Positions 45,305 to 55,999 of a stretch of DNA of 64,000 nucleotides are shown here, in pieces (within the stretch, counting starts at the first letter, position 1; each line of letters opens with the position of its first letter). The DNA comes from Cryptomeria japonica (Eukaryota > Streptophyta > Pinopsida > Cupressales > Cupressaceae), in NCBI RefSeq assembly GCF_030272615.1, contig NC_081414.1:663088938-663152937 (forward strand), given 5' to 3'. The translations under genes were made by a program, and so were the position numbers. A model generated the notes under the pieces. That model searched no databases, was not told the DNA's origin, and saw only the letters and a program-made list of their open reading frames with translations.

Positions 45305-46378
45305 CATTGTCAGATCCATTGGCTAAATCTTGTGTTGGTTCATCATCAGGATCAGTCACACCTTCCTCATCTACATAGTCTAGCATGATTTGTTTTTGTT
45401 TCTCCTATACTTATGCTTGTTCTGATAATCATGGTTAGGCCTGAAATATCTTGTATCTCTTTCTTCAAATTTTGAATTCCTTTCGGGACATCTAGATGCA
45501 AAATGACCTATCTTATTTCATGCAAAGCATTTAAAAGGTGATTTTCCTTCATACTTACTTCTTGTCGGTCCTTTAGGTACTCTTATAGAAAATAAGGTTT
45601 TAAGTTGCTCAAATTCTTCATCTTCTTTCTTCATATCCTCTAGTTCCTTCACATATAAAGATTTCCAATCACTCTTGTCGGTAGATGATGTAGATGCATG
45701 AAAAGAAGGTTCAGATTTCACAGCTCCAGAAGGTCCAAATTCCTCAAGCTTTAAAGAAGATAATTTCCCAACCAAGGTATCCCTATTAATAGAGGTGTTT
45801 GCCATAGTTCTCAACTCATTAATTGTAGTAGCCTTCATCTTGTAAGCTAGTGGCAAAGCTCCCAGTACTTTAGAAACTATTTCATCTTTGCTTAGAGATC
45901 TACCAAAACATTGAATTCCCAAAACAATCTCATTAACTCTCTCCATAAAAGAAGTAATCCTTTCATATTCTTCCATCTTTAGGTTCTCATACCTTACTTG
46001 GTAACCATTAAGTTTAGCAATTTTAATAGTAGGGTCACCTTCATTCAGAGTCTCCAAATTGTCCCATATAGCCTTTGCAATTGATTTGTCAGTTAGTCCC
46101 ATTATTTGTTGATCAGAAAGTGCACACATAAGGGCTTCTCTAGCTCTACAATCATTCTCAAGCTCTTTATCCAGACCTACCGGAGGAGGATTGCCAGATG
46201 CCAGATTAAATGATGTAACACCATTCTCAATGATCTCCCAAATCTCATTTCCAAGATATCTCAGATGAGTCTCCATCTGAATCTTCCATACCCTGTATTT
46301 TGTTCCATCAATCCTAGGAATTTCTCTCCAGAAAACAACAGCAGATGAGCTAGATGAACTTGAACTAGTAGATGCCAT
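45305..46378 (-). pseudogene. Element B gag
   Basis: The ATG at 46378-46376 lies 42 bases after the primer site and opens a 286-codon frame: a Ser-rich start, WREIPRIDGTKYRVWKIQME, the UBN2-type helical domain through FMERVNEIVLGIQ, a Glu-rich linker and the start of a CCHC knuckle. A stop falls in the knuckle (CFA-stop, CFAC-type expected), after which NKIGHFASRCPER continues. The segment 45305-45517 runs toward protease, which lies on the far side of F at 29351. It is the best-preserved gag in the window and very similar to D's. Confidence 0.9.
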
Positions 46379-46420
46379 AGGATCTTCCTCAAGTGGTTAA
46401 GCATCTGCAGAGAGAACCAA

Positions 46421-46432
46421 GCTCTGATACCA
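46421..46432 (-). other. Element B primer binding site (initiator-Met tRNA type)
   Basis: GCTCTGATACCA on plus is TGGTATCAGAGC on minus, 2 bases from the 5' LTR end at 46435. Confidence 0.88.
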
Positions 46433-46434
46433 AT

Positions 46435-47677
46435 TGTTAGATAACTCAAATAACCAAAGGACAACTAAGAGGGGAAGGTGAATCAGTTGTCACCGGATTA
46501 CAAAACTTTAAGCATTTATATCCTTATTACTAGAACACATAAACTCAATACCAGAATGCATAAACCAAATACCAAAATAACTGATATATCAATTAAACAT
46601 AGACATAAATCACAAAATAGTTACCATCCATCCAAAACACATGACACCAGTATTTGTACTTGCAAAACTCGGTAAAGGGAAAAACCATGGTGGGAAGCCT
46701 ACCCACAGTCAAATAATACTTCTACAGTAAGTATTTGATTACAATATGAGAGCCCTACACATGTAGGAAGGCCAACACCCTAGAGCACACTGCTCATCAC
46801 AAAAAGGAGCCTTACTGACTACAAAAACATCAGACTACAATCTAGAAAGAAGAGTGAACTACAAGTATAGCATCTCCTATGTTTGATTACAATTCTAGTT
46901 AAGCTCAATGCCAGAGGCCTTAAACCTCTCTTACAAACCCAATCCGATCACCTATGATCAACCAAACTTTTTGCATATGATTACAACATTATTCACACAT
47001 AGATAAACCTATAACCTTGACCTGTATATCATACATAAATATCTTACATCATATTTATACCAACCTAGGACCTAAACAACTAGGTCGGCCACCAAAAAGA
47101 TAATACAATAAGGTAACAACATAAACCCACAATCCAATGATCAACCAAGTCATCTTAGGCTAAAAAAAATGTAAACCAATCATTAAATCCTACTGATATC
47201 ACATCAGGAACATCCTCCAACACGTTACAGAAACTGGTCCATAACCTAGATAACACCAGACCCAAAATAGGTCGCCATAAACCAAAACCAACACAACTGA
47301 TGAACTAGAATATGAACATGATAACCAACAGCATCCTGAAATCCATCTAGAAGCTAACAACACCACTTATCACATGCATCAAAATATCTTCAATAAATCT
47401 TTGTCGGTAAAACCCTTACCGATGACCAAAAGGCTTACTAGAAAAAATGATAGCTCTTGAGTCATCAAATCCTAAACCAACTAATCGTCATACACATCTG
47501 AATAGCATGAATGATAGATCCAAACCAATTCCATGAAGCAAAGCATACCAGATCCTACCATTTCAATAACACAAACAACCACTCTACCAGAACCAACCAG
47601 AAATCGGTAAACAACCAAAATAACTGGTGTTGCCATCAATGCAACACATAATCAATTCCTCCAAATTGCCAATAATA
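46435..47677 (-). repeat. Element B 5' LTR (uninterrupted copy)
   Basis: It begins TGTTAGATAAC and ends CCAATAATA, 1,243 bp. It matches 592-3061 minus the solo LTR and is the empty-site control that fixes that insertion's edges. A TATAAATATG-type box read on minus lies near 47050-47059. The outer flank TCCTT is a possible TSD. Confidence 0.87.
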
Positions 47678-48620
47678 TCCTTGGGGCTGAATATTGTCTT
47701 ATGATTCCATGTCTCTCACAGTAGTCTTTAAACTCATTTGATGTGAACTCACCACCCCGGTCAGACCTCAGACACTTCAGCTTGCATCCACTTTCCTTCT
47801 CAACCATCTTCTGAAAGATTTTGAACCTCTCATATGCTTGTAATTTGTCAGGTAGAAAGGTGACCCATGTCATTCTTGAAATACATCAATAAACAACGTG
47901 AAGTATCTTTCATCAGCTAAAGCTCTTGTTCTGGTTGGTCCACACAAATCAGTATACACAAGTTCTAAGGGCCTTGAGTTATTATGTTCTTTGGTCTTTA
48001 AGGTCACCTTAGTCTACTTACCTCTTAGACATTCATCACAAAATTTTATTGTTGGCTTGATGATCTGTGGTATATTTCTCACATAGCCTTTCTTGCTTAC
48101 TTTGACCAAATTGTCAAAGTTTATGTAGACTAATCTTTTGTGCCACAACCAACTCTCATCCACTTGTCCCATCATGCATTAAGACTCAAATCATTCCTCC
48201 AAATTGTACACATTTCCATATGTCCTTTTTCCTTCTACAACAATCTATTTGGTACTCTCCTTTCTTATCTAACAATCGGTAGAGTCAAAAGTGAACTTTT
48301 ATCCTTTGTCACACATTTGACTCACACTCAACAAATTATGTTTTAGGCCTTTCACATAGTAAAAATCACGTGCTTTTAATTTCCCATCTATGTTTAGAGT
48401 ACCTTTGCCTTTTATCTTGATGGAAGAGTTGTCTCCGAACCTCACCGAACCTCCATTCCAATGTTCAAACTTGATGAACTTCTTTTTGTCTCTGATCATG
48501 TGACTGGAACAACCACTGTCAACTACCCATAAATTTATTCTTTCTACATACAGGGCAGTCTGGACAATCAGACTTGACTTAGCCTTAGCCTTATCATTTT
48601 CTACCCAAAACTATTTGCCT
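47678..48620 (-). pseudogene. Element A protease and integrase N-terminal half
   Basis: The protease motif WVVDSGCSSHM lies near 48500-48535, followed by SVRFGDNSSIKIKGKGTL and LKHNLLSVSQMCDKG. The GAG-pre-integrase block is WLWHKRLVYINFDNLVK with CDECLRGK. Integrase starts with the YTDLCGPTRTR segment and, after shifts, the SDRGGEFTSNEF block, ending RQYSAPR at B's insertion point. The continuation is at 590. Stops near 48298, 48245 and 48010 and frameshifts around 47880 disable it. Confidence 0.87.
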
Positions 48621-48699
48621 TCCTTCTCCTTTCCTATAGCACCTTTCTGCTCCAGTTTTCTTTCAATTTTTGATCCGGTACTGACTTATTTTGCTTAGT

Positions 48700-50742
48700 T
48701 GTTCTGATTTTGCAATTCTTTGCAATGTGGCCAACATTTTGACAATGATATCATTTCACATTGACATAGAAAGATGAACTTGAAAAACCATTGTAGGATA
48801 CCAACTGACTTCTCCTACATTCATAACTCCTATGACCAAACCCATTACACTGATAAAAAGTAGCATTCATTTCCCAGAGTGCAACAAACAGATTTCTACT
48901 TTTAAAACTATGGTGGGGCTTATGCATTAAACTACAATCAACAATTCTATGTCCAAACTTATTACACTGGTGACAGTAACCATGGAATTTGGGTACATAC
49001 CAATCTTGTCTCTTTGGACCTGAAAAACCTTTGTCTCACTGGGTGTCTTCTTCTCACATTATTAACTCTTGTGAACCCTTTATTATCAATGTTGGGCTTG
49101 CATTTAGGATCTACATTTTGGTACAATGAGTGAGTCTTCTGATTCAAATTTTGAGTATTCTGGTTCACAAGCTAATTTCTAGCAGCTTCAGCATATGTCT
49201 TCTTCTTAGTAGCTTTGTTGGCTGTAAAGGTTTGTTTTTATTTACTTTCACTTGAAGAAGTAAACTATATCTCCTCATAGGGTGTGTCTTTTCTATTGGA
49301 ACTCTATCCCACTTCAAATCATATACCTTTGGTATCTTTTGCATGCTTCTTATTACTCAACATTTTTTCCAAGGCTTCAGTGTTGCTTTCATATTTGCTC
49401 ATCTTTAATTCATTATTGCTTTTTTCAAGCTCCTTTCTGAGCCTTACAATTTCTTCTTCCAGATTCTGATGCTACTTCTCCTTCTTTATCAAATCAGAGG
49501 ATGTAACTTCACATATCCTTTTAGCTTCTTCCAACTAGAGGTTTAGATCAGAAATTGTTTTCTTGGACTCCTCAACAAATTTCTCTAAACAATCTTGTTC
49601 TTCTGCAGCAACATACTTAAACTTCTTGAGTTCCCTTCTTGTTTCTCTCAACTCCTCAAGATAACTTATGAGTTCACCTTCCAATTCCACTTTAGCTTCA
49701 ATGTCTTCAACTTCATTAGCTCCATCAACTGGTTCATCTTGTGCCATGAAGAGATTAATTTCTCACAGCAGTCATCTTCTGAGGAACTTTCTTCATCTGT
49801 AGCATCATCTTCAAAAGTATGCAGGTTGTTTTTCTTCTGGTAGCTTCTTCTTTCTTGTTGGTAGGCTTTATTATTTTTATCATCACCCAAAGGTCTTCTA
49901 GTCCTTTGTTGCTCCTCTCCAACATTCTCACCATAGGGACATTTTGAAGCAAAGTGTCCTATTTTTCCAAAGTTAAAACATTTGAAAGGTGGTTTTCCTT
50001 TGTACTTATCGGATCCTCTTTTAAGCTTCCTTACAAATTTTTCTACCACTGTATCTAAGTCTTCACTAATTTCTCCATGAGAAATTTCTTCCTTACCCTT
50101 TTTGATGGAGTTGAAAGAAACCGCTTTCCTTGAAGTTTCTTCACTAGCTGTTCTCATCTCATAAGCAGTTAGGGACCCAAATAACTGATCCATTGAAAAG
50201 GTCTTTAGATCCTTGGCTTCTTCTATTGAAAAGACCTTTGTATCATACTTAGATGTGAGTGATCTAAGTACCTTTTTGACAATTACTTCATCAAATATAT
50301 CCTCTCCAAGTCCTCTAATAGTATTCACTGTTTCATCAATTCTTTGAATATAATCAGCAATATTTTCTTCAACTTTCATTTTCAAGCCTTCATGCTGAAC
50401 ACTTAGTGTTTGCAGTTTAGCTTCCTTGACCTTAACATCTCCTTTAAATAATTTCTTCAACTTATCCCAAGTTTCCTTGGTGGAAGAAAAGTGCATAACC
50501 TTAATAAAGTCATTATTAGACAATCCACTAAGAATAGCATACTTGGCCTTGGCATTGCTTTCATACTCCTTAGCATCCGAGTCTGTAGGGGGAGCATTAG
50601 GGACAATATACCCATTCTTCACAGACATCCAAAAATCAAAACCTAGGGAAGATAGATAGGTTTCCATTATTCTGCTCTAGAAGGCATAGTTGGCACCATC
50701 AAACATGGGAGCTTTGGAGGAGGAGGATTCATTCCTTGCCAT
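48700..50742 (-). pseudogene. Element A gag with coiled coil and four zinc knuckles
   Basis: The probable start ATG (50742-50740) gives MARNESSSSKAPMFDGANY; a TAG replaces Trp about 21 codons in, and the long open frame follows (50667-49666). The UBN2 domain spans to about 50000 (ILSGLSNNDFIKVM, VKKVLRSLTSKYD). The first knuckle near 49990-49948 reads CFNFGKIGHFASKC (second Cys lost). After an acidic region comes a heptad-rich stretch (49747-49380) and three further knuckle-like sites: CHQCNKFGHRIVDC near 48975-48935, CNGFGHRSYEC near 48850-48820, and CQNVGHIAKNC near 48748-48712. The layout is longer than the B and D gags and parallels C's gag-like gene. Confidence 0.82.
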
Positions 50743-50803
50743 TGTGTTCTTAAACTAGAATCTACCCAAGCTACAGAAATCTTTGACAAAAAAGCAACCT
50801 AAG

Positions 50804-50815
50804 GCTCTGATACCA
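50804..50815 (-). other. Element A primer binding site (initiator-Met tRNA type)
   Basis: GCTCTGATACCA on plus is TGGTATCAGAGC on minus, 2 bases from the inner end of the 5' LTR (50818). Confidence 0.87.
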
Positions 50816-50817
50816 AT

Positions 50818-52092
50818 TGTATAACATAGGATATCATTGAGAGGGGGGTGAATTAGTGATTACAAATAATTTCAAACAATGTGTGCAACCGATAGAATAG
50901 TGAAAAAACTAACAAGCAATCACACACAAGAGCACATCACATAACACTGGATATACAAGGAAAACTCAATGTGGGAAAAACCTCGATGAGAAATGTTGCT
51001 GGAGATCTACTGCTCCAATCTAGTCTCATAATGAAATAATAGTTTTACAATGTTTAGGGCACCTACCTAAAGGAGCACCAACCCCTGATCTATTCTAAGA
51101 AACAACTCAAGGAGCATCAACCCCTACACTGAGCACCCACTCAATGAAATACAATGAGATATAAAATCAATACAATGATAAATGCCTTGTTACAAATGAG
51201 TTTTGTAACCGTTGCAAACTATTCACTCTATCAGTTGAACTATTTTTTGTCACATTGCTTCTTCTCTAATGGATCTCAGTTCTCTCTGTCTGAATCCTCT
51301 TTAACTCAGCTTCTTCCTAGCCCGATCTCCTCTCACACTCTCTCTTCTCTCTTTCACTCTCACCAGCTACCTTACCGGTTCAATCTCTATCGTTTTGATG
51401 GAATGTCATGCTCTGTAACAGTTTATTGGTTACCTTAAACCTTATCGATTCTTCTTCTAACATTCAGTCACTTCAATATTCTGCTATCAACACTCAGACT
51501 GATCAACTCTCCTCTTGCATGATCACACTTTCTCATCACATAACTTAAGTCTTTGATCTGCACATTTATACACATGCTTTCCCACCAAAACAAAAACTCA
51601 AACCTTATGCACCTAGGGTTTTCTTCATTGACTCAGTCTATATCAAATCAGATCTTAGTTCTTGGATTGACAACCTGCAACAAATCAAACATCACTGCCA
51701 TTTTGTATCCTTCCAATACACATTCACTATATTTAGCAAACTGGATCTTGTTCATCGGTTTTGATTTTTTTGACTACAATAAATGATCCAATTGTTTCCT
51801 TTCAATCTGGTTCGAGCTGCAATCCTCTACAATTGATCCATGATTTCTGCAGTCTTCATTTAATATCGACCTAATCAGCAACTACCTCACTGATGTACTA
51901 TTCACCTACCATTGCATGTTCACCACCTGGAGTCCATGTGACATCTTTGTCAGCATCCAACTCACTTGATTATGTTAGTTCAAACTCGGTCACCGACCAA
52001 ACATGCTACTGGTATACACCAACCGGTTAACCTTTATATTGTGCACTTCTATGTTCTGCTGGTTAGGACATGTTGACATCAACATGCCAACA
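50818..52092 (-). repeat. Element A 5' LTR
   Basis: It begins TGTATAACATAGG and most likely ends GCCAACA at 52092 (1,275 bp), which on the minus strand is the usual Copia start TGTTGGC. The GAGAGGGGGG tract near the inner end matches B, C and D. The outer end is uncertain because the 3' LTR is outside the window and a near-duplicate of 52046-52072 lies just beyond it at 52110-52137. Confidence 0.65.
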
Positions 52093-53066
52093 ATCTGCAA
52101 TTGGTTGACATACTTCTATGTTCTACCGGTTAGGACATTGTTGGCATTTTGCTTGGATCTCAGTTTAGATCACTAGCAGTATTTGTTGAAGTCTCTTAGA
52201 TCTCATTTTGAGAAGTTGTAAATTGAAATCAGAAGTCCACTTTTCCATTATTTTCAAGTGCCAACATGATCTTTTTATGGGAGGTCAGTTATTCATTTAT
52301 ATCTCTTGGTGAAATTCCATTCGAAGGCATCTTCATCTGCAATATTCTATAGGGCTTCTTTGTTGGTGGCATCATTTTCATGTTTCCACATTTGAATATT
52401 TTATCATGATGTATGCTCTTTCTTGAGCAATGTTGTACTCGTACTATCATAAAGTGCCACACTTCTTTGTATCTTGTCATTGTTGACATATTTGATGTAA
52501 TCCTCTTATACACATAGATTAGGAATATCTTGTGAGACTTGGTGCATGGCTCCAGTTGAGACTTAGATTGTACACATTTATGCATGGCTCCCGTGAGACT
52601 TGGATTTCACCAGTATTTTTGCTATTTTTGAGTATCCAGATGATGCTCACAGCAGGTTGTCTCCATGCCTAATCTTCTTTTTGTTGTAGCAAGTGATTCA
52701 TTGTCATCGACTTGGTACCTAGTTTTGTCACACTTTGACATTATTTGTGTAGCATTGGCTCTCTTTCTTCCTTATGGGGAGGTATTTTGGTCATCATCAT
52801 TGGACCATCTTTTCAGGAGATTCGACATTGAGGGGGGGCTTCATGGTCTCTTCTTCTCTCTTATGGGGGGACAGAGTTTTGTTCTTCTCATTTATCATTG
52901 AGAGCATTGTGTACTTTCATCATCTCTCTTTCCCCACTTTATGGGAGATTGCATTTGCATTTGTACATGGGTACCTAACATGGCCTATTAGCTGAGACCC
53001 ATCTTGCATTGCTTAGCTACATTATAGACTTAAGTGCATTCCCCTAAGTTTCACTTAAGGGGGGGG

Positions 53067-54173
53067 TGTTGGTTTAAATAATTATTCATCTTGGATATTA
53101 TTACACTATACTTAAGTTTACTTAGGAAATTCATTTTATAGTAGTTTGGGTATGAGACACTTGAGTGTTTGTGCCAACATTGGGATAGTGTGTGTAGGAG
53201 AATTTCTACCTTTTGTGTTGATCTTATCTTGTTGTTACATTCCACCTCATGTGGAATATTATATTGTTTCTCCTACCTACCTACACCTATTTCTTACCTA
53301 CCCTTGTTTCTTATTGAGCCACATGTCATTTTTGTGTGCTCACATATCCATAAGCCTTGCCTATATAAGAAGGCTCATCTACATTGTTTGTACGGGCAAT
53401 CAATCTATATCTTGTAATCATCCAGTTGATCATATTTTGCATCTTGATAGAATACAGTTTATTCCTATCATCTATTTTGTCTCTCTTATTTGTGCTTTCC
53501 ATTGCCTCTTGATCTTGGCAAGCTCATCTACATTGTTTGTATGGACAATCAATCTATATCTTGTAATAATCCAGTTGATCATATTTTGCATCTTGATAGA
53601 ATACAGTTTATTCCTATCATCTATTTTGTCTCTCTTATTTGTGCTTTCCATTGCCTCTTGATCTTGGCAAAATCTCACAAGAACTGATATCCAATGAGAA
53701 CATCATACAAGAATTCCTTTCCCTAATTACTCACTAGGAAGAATAGGACTTCTCACTAAATGCATTTGATAAACTGCTTGAGATACATTTTAGTTTTTAA
53801 TTTCTTGCCTCAATGTTGAAATATGGAAGAAAGAGGTATGTGAAAGCCGGAGATGCAATTTCCTGAGTTCATGCTATCACTAGCTCTACCACAATGCTCG
53901 ACAAAGCTGAGATGGAAGCTTTTTTGGATCAGTTCGAGGAATTCAAGGAAATCAACGAGGAGGAGAAAGAAGAATAAAGTGTCCCCATCGACACTATCTT
54001 TTTATGTAGTTGCATTTTTATTTTATGTAGTAGTTATAGTCAAGTGGGACTGTGCAGTTGAATTAGTCAACTGTGCCCACGTTTTTCTCTTTTCCTATAT
54101 AACGAGGACCTCATTTGTAAATATATATCTTTTATTATTCTAAGAAAGACTCTGCCAAATTTTTGCCTCAACA
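53067..54173 (+). repeat. Element G 3' LTR
   Basis: It begins TGTTGGTTTAAATAATTA and probably ends TTTTGCCTCAACA at 54173 (1,107 bp). TATATAAG at 53362-53369 is a good TATA box. A 149-bp tandem duplication starts 4 bases after it. The end is inferred from the CAACA terminus only. Confidence 0.65.
53373..53670 (+). repeat. 149-bp tandem duplication in the G LTR
   Basis: Copies 53373-53521 and 53522-53670 differ at only a few bases, so the duplication is young relative to the LTR. It begins at the expected transcription start region just after the TATA box. Confidence 0.92.
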
Positions 54174-54849
54174 AATACTTTGAGATTTTTGATGTAAAGA
54201 TTGATTCAAGGAAATAAAGATAGCAATTCACTAGTTTCCAAACTTTGTGTTGGGCCAAAGATTGTGTTTATGATTGAATTATTTTTATGTCCAATTCTCA
54301 TAATCATTTCCTAAATACTTGAATCTTATTGGTGATATTGTTTATGTGAGTAAGAGAGCTTTCTAGTTGTGATAAGTAGACTTTGTGATATTTACATATT
54401 TGGAAAATCTTTTGATAGTTAAGTGATTACATAGTAAGCTTTGTATTGATATTAGTTGTTCTTAGTTTTTTAAGAAAATTAATCACATCTTTGAGAGTTT
54501 GAGCTACAAGTTGTGATTATAGTTGTAATTGTGGAGATTAAAGTAAGTTTCACTCACGTAAGACTTTGAGCTTACATGATTGTTGAGATATTAGAAATCA
54601 TTGTAAAGTTTTATTAGTTGTTAGTTTTGTTAGTTGTAAGAAATATCATCAAGTGAAGGAAGATACATTAATTCTGAAAAAAAGAGAATTACATGCCCTA
54701 ATATTACCCCCGAATTCAATTTCAAAGTTGTTGAAATACCCAAATTCTTTCAAGGAACCTCCCCTTGATGAGAGGAAAGACATTATCTTAACATAGCTAT
54801 GTGTGAAATATATATTTTGTCATTGGTACGTTGGTGACACAATATTCAC
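54174..54849. other. Non-coding AT-rich stretch
   Basis: No gene or element signature is recognised. It could be host sequence flanking G or a further part of an LTR. Confidence 0.4.
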
Positions 54850-55990
54850 CCAACATGCTCAAAATAAGAAACCCAGAAAGGCTACAACCTTAAGAGAAGG
54901 CTCATTGCCTTACATGAAGTCTTACTGACTTAAAAAGACATTTGGACTACAATTCAGATTACATGAACTGCAAAAATAACATCTCCATATGCTTGAGTAC
55001 AATTCCAATTAACCACACAGTCTGCTCTACAACACTTCTTTTTTCCTTCACACTTCCAAAAGATTAGATCACTTTTTCGCTGATCCAACTTGATCATACA
55101 CTCACATATACAATGTAGACACTCGTAGACATACATCTTACATGATTATTACATATATTTATATAAAGCCTCAACTCATGAAATATAGGTCGACTAAACC
55201 CTCGATAAAAATTACAAAATAATATCCTCACACGCTACAACAATACTTGCAGACCAAAATAATGTCAACTAAGACATAGTCTGGACCCAAATCAATACCG
55301 TAAATATCAAACACCTCCAATAATTATGCCTCGATCATCTACAACATGTCACAATCACCAAGAATGTCACATAATATGAATAACATCATCAGACAAGTAA
55401 AATCTTCAATAACACACACAATAATCAATGTGGACCACCAATACACATAGAACATGATCTAGAGATATTCACAAGCAACGTGAATTGCATCACGACAACT
55501 ACAACAACTTGAATTACCAAAACCATCATCATTTCTCTACCAGAGCATAAGAACAACATCATACTAACTGTTAACCTAAAAGATTTTCTTGTGGACCTCC
55601 AAATCATGAACCACTCAAACTAAAGACACACATCAATGTCTAGAACACATCCCAAACATCCGCAACCAAAGATATAGAAATTCTGAAGCAATACAGAGCA
55701 CAAACTAGAATATCAAATAACATGAACAACTGTATAGCATCCTCAATACTAGATCTTGTAACTCAATCAAATCATTATGCAAACCTCTGTAAATGGGAAT
55801 GAGCCATCTACAGACAACATACCAAAAACCCTTTAAACCACATCATCTCATTTGCAATACATAGGATAAACCAACTCATTCCAATCAAACTGTAACACTA
55901 GAATACACAGAAAACTATCCAATAATCTCCACATATGTTGACATTAATGACAACATATTAGCCATTACGCAACAATAACATCTCTGGAGT
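54850..55990 (-). repeat. Old Copia LTR remnant related to B's LTR
   Basis: 54880-55020 lines up with B's LTR around 46755-46920 (a GGCTACAACCTTAAG... / CTTACTGACT...AAAAACAT...GACTACAAT order, then TCTCC-TATG-TTGA-TACAATTC). The later part contains the GTCGACTAAACC/GTCGGCC-like block and a final GTTGACATTAATGACAACA. Similarity is patchy, so this is a much older copy, probably a solo LTR or fragment in the same orientation as B. Confidence 0.5.
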
Positions 55991-55999
55991 CACCTCTTG

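Larger units (their letters stand above)
592..47677 (-). mobile_element. Ty1/copia LTR retrotransposon B (full-length, split by C and F)
   Basis: B is a complete minus-strand Copia element inserted in A's integrase gene. In reading order: 5' LTR 46435-47677, primer site 46421-46432, gag 46378-45305, [insertion F], protease and integrase 29351-27816, RT first half to 27249, [insertion C], RT second half and RNase H 4411-3384, polypurine tract 3072-3062, and 3' LTR 3061-592. The two RT halves join in frame to give the expected KLD/FIEGN stretch. The right-hand flank TCCTT (47678-47682) looks like a TSD; the left copy is eroded. Its proteins are close relatives of D's, but the LTRs differ. Confidence 0.88.
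1..52092 (-). mobile_element. Ty1/copia LTR retrotransposon A (outer host of the nest, partial)
   Basis: Element A is a minus-strand Copia element whose parts in this window are 1-590 and 47678-52092; everything between is younger insertions. From high to low coordinates it has a 5' LTR (50818-52092), a Met-type primer site, gag, protease and integrase. Its integrase frame stops at 47678 and resumes at 590, which proves that B landed inside it. RT, RNase H and the 3' LTR must lie left of position 1. The right end abuts the 3' part of element G, so A probably inserted into G. The frames carry many stops, so A is dead. Its TSD cannot be tested because the left end is outside the window. Confidence 0.85.
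52093..54173 (+). mobile_element. 3' end of plus-strand LTR element G
   Basis: 52093-53066 is non-coding internal sequence that ends in a G-rich polypurine tract (AAGGGGGGGG, 53058-53066) directly before an LTR start. This identifies the 3' end of a plus-strand element whose remainder is hidden left of the window, beyond A. I see no coding motif in the internal part. GCATGGCTCC-type short repeats lie at 52540-52600. Confidence 0.6.

Noticed and set aside
53146-53661. 171-codon plus-strand open frame
   Set aside because: It lies inside the G LTR over the 149-bp tandem duplication, and the hydrophobic text is repeated because the DNA is duplicated.
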